NCBI GenBank assembly: GCA_910584985.1
Contig: CAJUDJ010000003.1
Location: 47,620-111,619, forward strand
Length of the DNA: 64,000 nucleotides
Direction of reading: 5' to 3'
Origin: an uncultured Eubacterium sp.
Lineage (GTDB): Bacteria > Bacillota > Clostridia > Oscillospirales > Acutalibacteraceae
In this document: positions 34,950 to 43,435 of the stretch, piece by piece
Layout of the letters: the number at the start of each line of letters is the position of its first letter
How positions within the stretch are numbered: the stretch's first letter is position 1
Made by a program: the position numbers and the translations under genes
Notes under the pieces: generated by a model
Seen by the model: the letters and a program-made list of their open reading frames with translations, nothing else
Databases searched by the model: none
What the model was told of the DNA's origin: nothing

Positions 34950-37169
34950 ATGGTGAAAGAACTTGAAAATTTAACAGGAACCGTTGAAGAAATAACTTAT
35001 TTCAACGAGGAAAACGGCTACACGGTTATGGATATTTCCAGCAATGGGGATGCAATAACCGTTGTGGGTAATTTCCCGCAGCTTTTTGAAGGCGAAGAGG
35101 TTAAGCTGCTTGGCGAATGGGTGAATCACTCAACCTATGGAACACAGTTTAAGGCAAGCCTTGTAGAGCAGACGCTGCCTGCGGATGCGGCGGGCATTCT
35201 GCGCTATCTTGCAAGCGGAATTATAAAGGGTGTGCGTGAATCCACGGCTGTTAAGATTGTGGAAGCCTTCGGCACGGATGCTTTTGAGGTTATAGAAAAT
35301 GATGTGGACCGCCTTTCATCTGTTAAAGGTATAAGCAAACCGAAGGCGAGAAAAATCCAGCAGGAATTCAAGGCACAGTTTGCTTCAAGAGAGGTTATGC
35401 GTAATCTTACGGGCATTGGCTTAACACAGAGCGAAGCATTTAAGGCATATAAAGTTTATCATTCTGCAGCATTTGATGTTCTTTCAGACAATCCGTATGC
35501 TTTTGTCGGTGATTTCGGCTATTCCTTTGAAAGGGCAGAGGAAATTGCTGAATCGCTTCATTCGCCGGATTTATTTGACTACCGATGCCAGGCCTGCATT
35601 GTTTATGCCGTGCGCCATAATCTGGATAACGGTCATACCTGTCTGCCAAGAAGCGCTGTTCTGAAAACAGCTGTGAATTATCTGGAATGCAGTGAAGATA
35701 CCGCAGAAATTGCAATAGATAATGCAATTTTGAGCCAACAGCTTTTTTCTGCTGAGCTTAGCGGCAGAGAATTTCTTTTTCTTCCTGAAATTTATGAAGC
35801 GGAAACAGCCGTTGCAGACAGAATAAAGATGATGGTGAATTATCCGCCAAGGCAGGTGCAAATTCTACCGGGTGAAATCTATGCGTTTGAACAATCAAAC
35901 GGCATAGAATTTGATGACCGGCAGAGAGCAGCTATTGAAATTGCCGTAAATCAGGGCCTGCTGATTTTAACAGGCGGACCGGGTACGGGTAAAACAACAA
36001 CGGTTAAAGGCATTATCGCCTTAATGAAGAATAAGGGGCTGAATGTTGCCCTTGCTGCGCCCACCGGGAGAGCCGCAAAAAGAATGACGGAATTAACAGG
36101 CTGCGAAGCAAAAACCATTCACCGCCTGCTTGAGGTTGAATATAAGGACGGAGCTGATGAACCCAGTTTTGTTTATAACAGGAAAAACAAGCTGGATGTG
36201 GATGCTGTGATTATAGATGAACTTTCCATGGTGGATATAAAACTGTTTGACAGTTTTCTGGAAGCACTTCCCATGAGCGCAAGGCTCATTATGGTTGGTG
36301 ATAAGGATCAGCTTCCGCCTGTCGGTGCAGGGAATGTGCTTAAGGATTTAACCGAAAGCGGAATGATTCCCGTTGTTCAGCTTGAAAAGATTTTCAGGCA
36401 GGCAATGGAAAGCCTTATTGTTACGAATGCACATAAGGTTGTAAAGGGCGATATGCCCGATATGTCGCACAACGATATTCATTCGGACTTCTTTCTGCTT
36501 AAGGAGTATTCACCCTATCAGGCGGCAAGAAAAATTGTTGAGCTTGTTACACGCCGTATTCCTGCCGGCTACGGTTATGATGTTTTTTCGGATATTCAAG
36601 TGCTTTGCCCCAGCAGAAAGGGCGATGTGGGCACGGAAAATCTGAATTTTCTGCTGCAGCAGCGTCTGAATCCTGCACGGAAAGGAAAGGCGGAAATAAA
36701 GCATAACGGTTATGTGCTGCGTGAGGGCGACAGGGTTATGCAGATAAAAAATAACTACGATGTGCCTTGGTTCAGGTCAGGCGACAATGGAACAGGCGTG
36801 TTTAACGGTGATATCGGAATACTTACAAAGATTGATAAAGCCAATGACATTCTGAATGTACGGTTTGATGACAGGGAAGCGATGTATTCGCTGGAAAGCG
36901 CAAGAGAATTGGAACTGGCCTATGCCATGACGGTGCATAAAAGTCAGGGATCTGAATTTGAGTCAGTTGTAATGCCGGTTATTGCAACACCGCCAAAACT
37001 GGCTTACAGAAATCTTTTCTATACTGCGCTTACAAGGGCCAAAAGTCTTATTGTTTTAACTGGAAATGAAAATTCGGTTCGTGCAATGGTGGAAAATGAT
37101 AAAAAAAGCAGGCGTTACAGCGCACTTGGTTATTTTTTAACGGTTGACAATAATCCATTCTTGCAGTAA
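34950..37169 (+). CDS. recD2: RecD2-type ATP-dependent DNA helicase
   Basis: A 739-residue SF1B 5'-3' helicase. An N-terminal OB-like and helix-hairpin-helix region (SSVKGISKPKARKIQQEF) is followed by the motor: Walker A GGPGTGKTTT at about residues 341-350, IIDELSMVD (motif II), GDKDQLPPVGAG (motif III) and the C-terminal AMTVHKSQGSEF and TALTRAK. No RecB or RecC is present; RecD2 works alone in DNA repair and fork maintenance. The inner ATG at 34950 has GGGTG just before it; the ORF also allows 34920. Confidence 0.93.
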   Translation: MVKELENLTGTVEEITYFNEENGYTVMDISSNGDAITVVGNFPQLFEGEEVKLLGEWVNHSTYGTQFKASLVEQTLPADAAGILRYLASGIIKGVRESTAVKIVEAFGTDAFEVIENDVDRLSSVKGISKPKARKIQQEFKAQFASREVMRNLTGIGLTQSEAFKAYKVYHSAAFDVLSDNPYAFVGDFGYSFERAEEIAESLHSPDLFDYRCQACIVYAVRHNLDNGHTCLPRSAVLKTAVNYLECSEDTAEIAIDNAILSQQLFSAELSGREFLFLPEIYEAETAVADRIKMMVNYPPRQVQILPGEIYAFEQSNGIEFDDRQRAAIEIAVNQGLLILTGGPGTGKTTTVKGIIALMKNKGLNVALAAPTGRAAKRMTELTGCEAKTIHRLLEVEYKDGADEPSFVYNRKNKLDVDAVIIDELSMVDIKLFDSFLEALPMSARLIMVGDKDQLPPVGAGNVLKDLTESGMIPVVQLEKIFRQAMESLIVTNAHKVVKGDMPDMSHNDIHSDFFLLKEYSPYQAARKIVELVTRRIPAGYGYDVFSDIQVLCPSRKGDVGTENLNFLLQQRLNPARKGKAEIKHNGYVLREGDRVMQIKNNYDVPWFRSGDNGTGVFNGDIGILTKIDKANDILNVRFDDREAMYSLESARELELAYAMTVHKSQGSEFESVVMPVIATPPKLAYRNLFYTALTRAKSLIVLTGNENSVRAMVENDKKSRRYSALGYFLTVDNNPFLQ

Positions 37170-37202
37170 CATTTATTTATATTATATTTAAGGAATGACA
37201 GT

Positions 37203-38231
37203 ATGTTTGGTTATGATTTAGGTATAGATTTAGGTTCAAGCTCCATCGTTATCACAGTTCCCGGAAAAGGGGTTGTTGTAAACGAGCCATCCTATGTTGC
37301 CTATGACACGGAAACAGAAAAAATTATATATGCAGGCAGGCGGGCTTATTATCTTGAGGGCAGAGAGCCTGATGGAATTACGGTGATTCAGCCTGTTATA
37401 AACGGAGCTGTAACCAATTATTCGATTGCACAGCAGATGGTTAAGTTTTTTATAGACAAGGTTATCGGAAAAAGTCTGTTTAAGCCAAGGGTTGTTGCTT
37501 CCATTTCGGCACTGAGCACGGATGTTGAAAAACGAACCCTTGTGTCGGTAATTATTACGGCAGGGGCAAGATCGGTCTGCCTTGTTGAGGAGGCGCTTTG
37601 TGCTGCTTTCGGAGCAGGAGTTGACCCTTTGCTGCCGTCCGGTGTGTTTGTGATTGATGTTGGCGGAGGAACAACTGATATGGCAGTTGTCAGTCAGGGC
37701 TGTATGAACCAGATGGAAACATTGCGCATTGCCGGGGATCATTTTGATGCGGAAATTACCAAATATCTGCATGACAAATACGGAATTCTGATCGGAAAAC
37801 GCACAGCTGAGGAGGTTAAGAAGAATATTGCCTGTGCTGTGCCGAGAGAGGAAGATGTGGCCATGCAGGTTAAGGGCAGGGATATGGTAACCGGCTTGCC
37901 CGGTGTGGCTGAAATAACGGGAAACGAGCTCTATGTATGTTTAAAGCCGCTTTTTGAACAGCTTGCAAATTCAGCGATTGCGTTGTTTGAAAGAACCTCT
38001 CCCCAGCTTATGGCGGATATTACTTCGGATGAGGTAATCTTAACAGGCGGCAGCTCGGAGCTGTATGGGCTCGATAAAATGTTTTCACAGGCACTAAATC
38101 TGGATGTAACCGTTGCCCCAAGGGCAGAGCTTTGCGTTGCAAAGGGCGCAATGGTGGCACTGAATAAAATGCATGTGCTGGATCAGTACGGCTATCGCTT
38201 TAAAACAAAGCAGGATGTAAGGATAAAATAG
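37203..38231 (+). CDS. MreB/Mbl-family actin-like protein
   Basis: A 342-residue cytoskeletal ATPase fold. Phosphate-1 motif GIDLGSSSIVI, phosphate-2 FVIDVGGGTTDMAV, and the adenosine stretch ILTGGSSELYGL are visible. MreB proteins organise cell-wall synthesis along the membrane. No mreC or mreD follows, so this is a stand-alone paralogue, like Mbl or MreBH of Bacillus. It lies 33 bases after recD2 and 19 before the ECF genes, so it may be in one transcript with them. Confidence 0.87.
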   Translation: MFGYDLGIDLGSSSIVITVPGKGVVVNEPSYVAYDTETEKIIYAGRRAYYLEGREPDGITVIQPVINGAVTNYSIAQQMVKFFIDKVIGKSLFKPRVVASISALSTDVEKRTLVSVIITAGARSVCLVEEALCAAFGAGVDPLLPSGVFVIDVGGGTTDMAVVSQGCMNQMETLRIAGDHFDAEITKYLHDKYGILIGKRTAEEVKKNIACAVPREEDVAMQVKGRDMVTGLPGVAEITGNELYVCLKPLFEQLANSAIALFERTSPQLMADITSDEVILTGGSSELYGLDKMFSQALNLDVTVAPRAELCVAKGAMVALNKMHVLDQYGYRFKTKQDVRIK

Positions 38232-38250
38232 TTAAAACGGAGGAACGCAT

Positions 38251-39111
38251 ATGGATAGATTTTCTAAATTTCACCCATTTGTCTGTTTCTCCTTTTTTGC
38301 AGGTGTAATTACCGTTACCATTCTTTTTACAAATTCCTTTTTTACAGCACTTTCTCTTTTCGGTGCATTCTTATATTCGGTTAAACTGCAGGGAAGAAAA
38401 GCCGTGGTTTTTTTTATGAAATATATTATTCCGATTGTTCTGTTTGCTGCTTTTTTCAATATGCTGTTTGTCAGATACGGAAAACATATACTTTTTGTCG
38501 TAAAGGGAATTAACTTTACGCAGGAGGGATTTTTGTCAGGCTTGCTCACAGGGATTATGATTGGGGCTGTTATGCTTTGGTTTTTCTGCTATAACCGGGT
38601 AATTACAAGTGATAAGTTTATGGCACTGTTCGGCGGTATTGCACCGAACACAGCCCTTCTTTTTTCTATGATTCTGCGGTTTCTTCCGCTGATGGCACAA
38701 ACGGCTGAAGAAATAAAAACATCAAATAAAGGTATGGGGATTGCAGAAAAAGGATTACGAGATGCCGTAAACCGATTTTCGGCTTTAATTTCCATCAGCC
38801 TTGAAAAAAGCATTGAAACAGCTGATTCCATGCGGGCAAGAGGTTTTGGAAAAAAGAAAAAAAGAGGCTTTTATTCTGCCTTTGCATTCCGATTTTCAGA
38901 TGCGGCAGCAGCATTTTTTATGATAACAGTCGTAATTCTGATAATTGCTTTCAGTGTAAGCGATTATCCCTATATCCTTTTGAACCCGGGTATTCATATT
39001 CAAAACCACAATCTGGCTATTCTGGCATTATTCGGTGTGTTTTCGGTTTTTCCAACAGCTGTTGATTTAACGGAGGAAGCAAAATGGCTTTTGTTGAAAT
39101 CAAAAATTTAA
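38251..39111 (+). CDS. ecfT: ECF transporter transmembrane (T) component
   Basis: A 286-residue inner-membrane protein with about 5 to 6 helices. It links the ATPases to the substrate-binding S component. The long cytoplasmic coupling helices carry ADSMRARGFGKKKKR, the Ala-Arg-Gly ECF signature that contacts the ATPases. It overlaps the ATPase gene by 28 bases, showing tight coupling. AGGAAC precedes the start. Confidence 0.85.
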   Translation: MDRFSKFHPFVCFSFFAGVITVTILFTNSFFTALSLFGAFLYSVKLQGRKAVVFFMKYIIPIVLFAAFFNMLFVRYGKHILFVVKGINFTQEGFLSGLLTGIMIGAVMLWFFCYNRVITSDKFMALFGGIAPNTALLFSMILRFLPLMAQTAEEIKTSNKGMGIAEKGLRDAVNRFSALISISLEKSIETADSMRARGFGKKKKRGFYSAFAFRFSDAAAAFFMITVVILIIAFSVSDYPYILLNPGIHIQNHNLAILALFGVFSVFPTAVDLTEEAKWLLLKSKI

Positions 39112-40562
39112 AATTTTCTTATCCGCAGTGCGAAAGCCGTGCGCTGAACGGTGTTGATTTATCGGTGAATGAGGGCGAAATCTGCCTGCTTATCGGAAAA
39201 TCGGGCAGCGGAAAATCCACTATGCTCCGGCTTTTGAAAAAGGAAATTGCGCCGCATGGGGAAATCAGCGGTGAAATCCACATAAAAACAGATAATATCG
39301 GCTTTGTAAATCAGAATGTTGAAAGCAATATTGTTATGGATACCGTTCAGGGCGAGCTTGCTTTTGCACCGCAGAACCTTGGCAGAAGCAAAAAGGAAAC
39401 AGCACTTAAATTGGCGGAAACAGCAAGTTATTTTAATCTCGGAGCTATATTTAATCAAAAAACAGCAAGCCTTTCGGGCGGCAGCAAGCAGATTGTTTCT
39501 CTTGCCGCCGTGTTTGCCGCCAAAACTGATTTGCTGATTCTGGACGAGCCGGTTTCCCAGCTTGATCCGATTGCCGCAGATGAATTTATACAGATTGCCG
39601 CAAGGCTGAACAGGGAGCAGGGCACCACCGTTCTGATCAGCAGCCACAGAACAGAGCATATTCTGCCGATAGCGGATAAAATCGCCGTTATGGAAAAAGG
39701 AAGTATTATTTTTTGCGGTCCGCCTGCAGATGCAGCCCACTTTCTGGTTGAAGAAAATCACGAAATGAAGCTTGCTCTGCCGCAGTATACGCAGGTGTTT
39801 CAGGGCAATCCCATTGATTTTGTTTCTGCAAAACGGGCTGTTTCAGCGCTGAGATATAAAGCTTGTGTGCCAAGCTGTAAAATGGATGCTTCATTAGTTG
39901 TAAAGGGACTGTGCTTTACATATGAAAGAAAGCTGCCGGATGTGTTTTATAAGCTTGATTACGAAGCTGAACACGGAAAAATCAATGCAGTAATCGGCGC
40001 AAACGGCAGCGGAAAAACTACCTTGCTGAAATGCCTTTGCGGTGTGCTGAAAAGCTATGGCGGAAAAATAAAAACAAAGGGAAAAGCAGCCTATATGCCC
40101 CAGAATGTTCACACGCTTTTTCTGAAAGATACTGTTTTTCAGGAAATCGGCGATATGAAATTGCTTGAACGGTTCAATCTGGAAAAGCTGGCACAGAAAA
40201 ATCCCTTTGATTTAAGCGGCGGCGAAGCACAGCGGCTTGCACTTGCAAAAATGATGACTGTGCAGTGCGATGTGCTTTTACTTGATGAGCCCACAAAAAG
40301 CGTTGATGCACCGTTTGCCGCCTGTTTTGCTGAAATGCTGAGAACGCTTGCCGATGAAGGAAAAACGATTGTGTTTGCAACGCACGATCTGGAATTTGCC
40401 GCAAGGTATGCGGATAATGCCGCATTTCTGTTTAACGGAAAAATTGCTGCTTCTGCACCTGTAAAAGAAGTTTTTTCCGCTCTTGATATTTATACTACTT
40501 CAATTGCAAAGCTTACAGGCGGAAAAGCCGTTTCGGCAAAGGAAATTGAGGTGGCAGAATGA
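39084..40562 (+). CDS. ECF transporter ATPase with two fused ABC domains (A1-A2)
   Basis: A 492-residue protein holding two ABC cassettes in one chain. First half: Walker A GKSGSGKST, signature LSGGSKQ, Walker B LLILDEPVSQLDP and switch His in SSHRTEH. Second half: GANGSGKTT, LSGGEAQRL, VLLLDEPTKSVDA and ATHDLEFA. Most Clostridia encode EcfA1 and EcfA2 as separate genes; the fused form occurs in dedicated (group I) ECF systems such as YkoD-like ones. It powers import with the T and S genes on either side. Confidence 0.92.
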   Translation: MAFVEIKNLKFSYPQCESRALNGVDLSVNEGEICLLIGKSGSGKSTMLRLLKKEIAPHGEISGEIHIKTDNIGFVNQNVESNIVMDTVQGELAFAPQNLGRSKKETALKLAETASYFNLGAIFNQKTASLSGGSKQIVSLAAVFAAKTDLLILDEPVSQLDPIAADEFIQIAARLNREQGTTVLISSHRTEHILPIADKIAVMEKGSIIFCGPPADAAHFLVEENHEMKLALPQYTQVFQGNPIDFVSAKRAVSALRYKACVPSCKMDASLVVKGLCFTYERKLPDVFYKLDYEAEHGKINAVIGANGSGKTTLLKCLCGVLKSYGGKIKTKGKAAYMPQNVHTLFLKDTVFQEIGDMKLLERFNLEKLAQKNPFDLSGGEAQRLALAKMMTVQCDVLLLDEPTKSVDAPFAACFAEMLRTLADEGKTIVFATHDLEFAARYADNAAFLFNGKIAASAPVKEVFSALDIYTTSIAKLTGGKAVSAKEIEVAE

Positions 40563-41281
40563 GCAGAAAGGCATTTCGGATTTTTTCCTTTTCCGCAGCA
40601 ATCCTTGCAGTTGTTATAACGGTTTTGTGGCAAATCTTTTTTTCACAAACCACTTCTTTTTATCTTACGGCAGCGGTTATTCTTATCTTTTCCATTTTGC
40701 CGTTTTTATTAAGCTACGAAAAATCCCTGCCGTCTGCCCGTGAGCTGGCGCTGATTGCTGTTTTGATTTCGCTTGCGGTTATTTCAAGAGCTGTTTTTTA
40801 TCTTGTTCCGCAGTTCAAGCCAATCGGTGCAGTTGTTATTGCGGCAGCCGTGTGCCTCGGTGCTGAAAGGGGCTATGTTATCGGGGCTTTTTCAGCCTTT
40901 ATTTCAAATTTTATTTTCGGCCAGGGAATACACACACCGTTTCAGATGGCGGCGCTCGGGCTTGTTGGCTTTGCGGCAGGGTTTATATTCAAAAAAATAA
41001 AGCCGAACAGATGGCTTCTTGCCATTGTTGGCTTTTTCCTGACTTTTGTGCTCTATGGTGTAATTGCCGATACAAGCTCGGTTATTTTTCTTGCAGATCA
41101 TTTCACACTTGCTTCCGCTGCGGCTGTTTATGCGGCAGGGCTTCCGTTTTCGGCAATCTTCGGCGGTGCAACGGCAGTTTTTCTTTTCCTGTTCGGGGAA
41201 GAATTTATTAAAAAAATAAACAGAATCAATATAAAATACGGAATTGTTCAAACGGAGGATTACAATGATGGAAAACAATGA
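40559..41281 (+). CDS. ECF transporter substrate-binding (S) component, vitamin unknown
   Basis: A 240-residue membrane protein with about 6 helices plus an N-terminal pair. ARELALIAVLISLAV marks the first S-component helix, and FGQGIHTPFQMAALGLVG is the S-component loop that packs on EcfT. The Ala-rich start allows rapid toppling. Similar S components are linked to cobalamin or related compounds, but no riboswitch or biosynthetic gene here fixes the ligand. ATGA overlap with the ATPase gene. Inference: a dedicated importer. Confidence 0.78.
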   Translation: MSRKAFRIFSFSAAILAVVITVLWQIFFSQTTSFYLTAAVILIFSILPFLLSYEKSLPSARELALIAVLISLAVISRAVFYLVPQFKPIGAVVIAAAVCLGAERGYVIGAFSAFISNFIFGQGIHTPFQMAALGLVGFAAGFIFKKIKPNRWLLAIVGFFLTFVLYGVIADTSSVIFLADHFTLASAAAVYAAGLPFSAIFGGATAVFLFLFGEEFIKKINRINIKYGIVQTEDYNDGKQ

Positions 41282-41540
41282 AAATGTGCTGGATAAAATT
41301 TCAAAGCTTGCTTTTACAACCGCAATTATCGGCATCTGCACAATCGGAATCTGTCCTGCATTCGGGGCAATCGGTATTGCCGCACCGCTTGTAATGAAAC
41401 ATAAAAAAGCAAAGCTCAGTAAAGAAACACAGGCAAGAAATAAAAAGGCCGTGCTTGCAGGCATCATTTCGCTGGTTATGTTTGTTTTGGATATTGTGCT
41501 TTTAACCGTTTTCGGTTTGAAGCTTGGTTGGTTACAGTAA
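41265..41540 (+). CDS. Small two-helix membrane protein
   Basis: A 91-residue protein with two hydrophobic segments (about 15-35 and 60-85) separated by a basic loop KHKKAKLSKETQARNKK. It resembles DUF4190-like small membrane proteins. The start at 41265 follows GGAGG and overlaps the S-component gene by 17 bases. Function unknown; placement suggests it belongs to the ECF operon. Confidence 0.7.
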   Translation: MMENNENVLDKISKLAFTTAIIGICTIGICPAFGAIGIAAPLVMKHKKAKLSKETQARNKKAVLAGIISLVMFVLDIVLLTVFGLKLGWLQ

Positions 41541-41553
41541 TTTAATATATCGC

Positions 41554-41584
41554 AAAAGGCTCTCTTTACACAAGGGAGCCTTTT
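41554..41584 (+). terminator. Terminator of the ECF operon
   Basis: AAAAGGCTC and GAGCCTTTT form a 9-bp stem with a 13-base loop, followed by ATTTAC. It closes the recD2/mreB/ECF transcript. Confidence 0.75.
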
Positions 41585-41653
41585 ATTTACTGTTTTTCAG
41601 AAAACATTTATTTATAGTATTGATTTTTGCAATGGCATAAGTGAGGTGAGAAA

Positions 41654-41858
41654 ATGAGCCAACGAACAGATTGACAGCCTAAAATGGGTAAGTCAAAAAA
41701 ATATCTGTTTGCAGCTGCGTATTACGGAAGATACATCAGATAAACCGTATGCGTTATCTGATTATTTGAATATTTCCAGAACGGAATTTATTGAAAAGGG
41801 AATCGACTTATTATATGATCAGATGAAAAAAATAAAAGAGTTTACTGTCCATCGCTAA
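41654..41858 (+). pseudogene. Ribbon-helix-helix (CopG-like) small protein, frameshifted at its start
   Basis: A ribosome site (GAGGTGAG) precedes ATG at 41654, but that frame stops after six codons. One frame over, from 41658, a 66-codon coding sequence reads ANEQIDSLKW, then ICLQLRITED, SDYLNISRTEFIEKGIDLLY and ends at TAA 41856. The pattern of a beta strand then two helices fits a plasmid/antitoxin-like RHH DNA-binding domain. A single extra A just after the ATG explains the break. No toxin or partner gene is visible. Confidence 0.5.
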
Positions 41859-41894
41859 ATACACAGTAAACCCATAGAAGCACAAACATAAGGG

Positions 41895-41940
41895 ATATAC
41901 CCAAATGCCGTAAATCTATTATACGGTAAATTGGGTATAT
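41895..41940. repeat. Imperfect 46-bp inverted repeat
   Basis: ATATACCCAA and TTGGGTATAT form a 10-bp outer stem; CCGTA and TACGG pair inside. It is not followed by a T run. It could be a transposon-end remnant or operator. The surrounding 41859-42117 has no supported gene, only two mini-frames of 19 and 17 codons. Confidence 0.4.
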
Positions 41941-42117
41941 TTCAAGTGTCTGAACAAATTTAAACAGAAAGGAACTATATGAAATATGTCTAAAATAATC
42001 AGCAGCATAATTGGTGCAGATGGACAGAATCCAAAACGCATTTAAGAAGGAATGTTTTATTTGCACAGCCCAGTGCGGAAAGAAATGAATTTTAATCCGT
42101 ATTAAGTAAATAAGCAA

Positions 42118-42146
42118 ACAACCGTTCATTGAACGGCTGTTTTTTG
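42118..42146 (+). terminator. Terminator-like hairpin
   Basis: CCGTTC-ATT-GAACGG with ACA/TGT outside, then a run of six T residues. It probably ends whatever transcript crosses the RHH remnant. Confidence 0.65.
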
Positions 42147-42161
42147 TGCATATGTAAAATT

Positions 42162-42328
42162 CAGCCTTCCCCGAAAGGGGAAGGCTGTCAACAAGGTTGA
42201 CGGATGAGGGGATGGTTTTACAACAGATTTTAACCTCATTCAGTGCAAGCGGTTTCCCTTCGCCTGAAAGGAGAAGGCTTGATCGGATAAAAACTGCAGT
42301 ACCGTGTTCCTTTCTGAAAGGGAAAGCC
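42162..42328 (+). repeat. Hairpin-rich intergenic repeat element with degenerate copies
   Basis: CAGCCTTCCCC-GAAA-GGGGAAGGCTG (11-bp stem, 42162-42187) is followed directly by GTCAAC-AAG-GTTGAC and then GGATGAGGGG. This layout, a CCTTCCCC hairpin then a short hairpin then GACGGATGAGG, is one I recognise as a dispersed REP-like element in gut Clostridia. Weaker copies of the first hairpin lie at about 42256-42278 and 42307-42328. No transposase is present. Confidence 0.55.
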
Positions 42329-42366
42329 TTTTATGCTTCCTTGGTTAAGAAAACATAAAAGGCTTT
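42323..42366 (-). terminator. Inverted repeat past galE, probable terminator
   Basis: AAAGCCTTTTATG and its exact complement form a 13-bp stem with an 18-base loop, 23 bases past the leftward galE stop. A T-poor tail follows, so termination strength is uncertain. Confidence 0.45.
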
Positions 42367-42388
42367 AAATTCAATAATTTTTACACAA

Positions 42389-43405
42389 TCAGTCCGGATA
42401 GCCATTCGGATTCTGGCTCTGCCAGCGCCAGCTGTCTTCGCACATTTCTTCAATATCTCTTTTTGCTTTCCAGCCAAGTTCTTTTAATGCCTTTGCAGGG
42501 TCTGAATAGCAGGTTGCAATATCGCCTGCACGGCGCGGGCCGATTTTGTAAGGCACCTTTGCACCGGATGCCTTTTCAAATGCTTTTACAACATCCAGCA
42601 CGCTGTAGCCCTTGCCTGTGCCGAGGTTATAAATATAAAGTCCTGTGGCATCGCTGATTTTTTCGACTGCCTTTACATGACCGAGTGCCAGGTCCACAAC
42701 ATGAATATAATCTCTTACACCTGTGCCGTCATGCGTGTCATAATCATCGCCCCAAACATTCAGGAATTCACGCTTGCCGATGGCAACCTGTGTGATATAC
42801 GGCATCAGATTGTTCGGTATTCCGTTCGGATCTTCGCCCATAGTGCCGCTTTTGTGTGCACCGATCGGATTGAAGTAGCGAAGCAGGCAGATGGACCATT
42901 CGTTGTCGGAAACATATAAATCACGCATAATTTCCTCAATCATAAATTTGGTTCTGCCGTATGGGTTGGTTACGCCGCCAACCTTCATATCCTCTGTAAG
43001 CGGAGAAATATTATCCATTCCATAAACCGTTGCAGATGAGGAGAAAACAATTCTTTTACAGCCGTTACTGCGCATAACATCAAGCAGTACAAGCGTGCCG
43101 TTTACATTATTGTCAAAATATTCAAGCGGCTTGTAAACGCTTTCGCCAACTGCCTTTAGGCCTGCAAAATGAATAACGGAATCAATGTTTTCAGCCTTGA
43201 AAATTTTGTCCATTCCGTCATGGTCGCGGATGTCGCATTCATAATAGGTAAAAGCCCTGTCTGTAAGTGCCTTTATTCTTTCAATGCTCGATTTCTTGCA
43301 GTTGCAGAAATTATCAACAATAACCACATCAACGCCTGCATTCAGAAGCTCAACGCAGGTGTGGCTGCCGATATAGCCTGCACCGCCTGTTACCAAAACT
43401 GCCAT
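42389..43405 (-). CDS. galE: UDP-glucose 4-epimerase
   Basis: A 338-residue extended short-chain dehydrogenase that interconverts UDP-glucose and UDP-galactose with tightly bound NAD. GGAGYIGSHT at the N-terminus, FSSSATVYG, and the catalytic Y-x-x-x-K in YGRTKFM are intact. Length is typical. No gal operon genes are near; it supplies UDP-galactose for surface polymers or galactose use. It follows proS on the same strand by 30 bases. Confidence 0.94.
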   Translation of the reverse strand: MAVLVTGGAGYIGSHTCVELLNAGVDVVIVDNFCNCKKSSIERIKALTDRAFTYYECDIRDHDGMDKIFKAENIDSVIHFAGLKAVGESVYKPLEYFDNNVNGTLVLLDVMRSNGCKRIVFSSSATVYGMDNISPLTEDMKVGGVTNPYGRTKFMIEEIMRDLYVSDNEWSICLLRYFNPIGAHKSGTMGEDPNGIPNNLMPYITQVAIGKREFLNVWGDDYDTHDGTGVRDYIHVVDLALGHVKAVEKISDATGLYIYNLGTGKGYSVLDVVKAFEKASGAKVPYKIGPRRAGDIATCYSDPAKALKELGWKAKRDIEEMCEDSWRWQSQNPNGYPD

Positions 43406-43435
43406 AAAATAATCCTTCTTTCAAATAATTTGTTA

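Noticed and set aside
41986..42045. 19-codon peptide MSKIISSIIGADGQNPKRI as a signalling peptide
   Set aside because: No AgrB-like processing gene or sensor kinase nearby; the Cys/Ser-thiolactone core of AgrD is absent.
41842..42129. 95-codon leftward frame with hydrophobic residues
   Set aside because: It runs through the palindrome and the RHH remnant; composition looks like AT-rich noncoding sequence.
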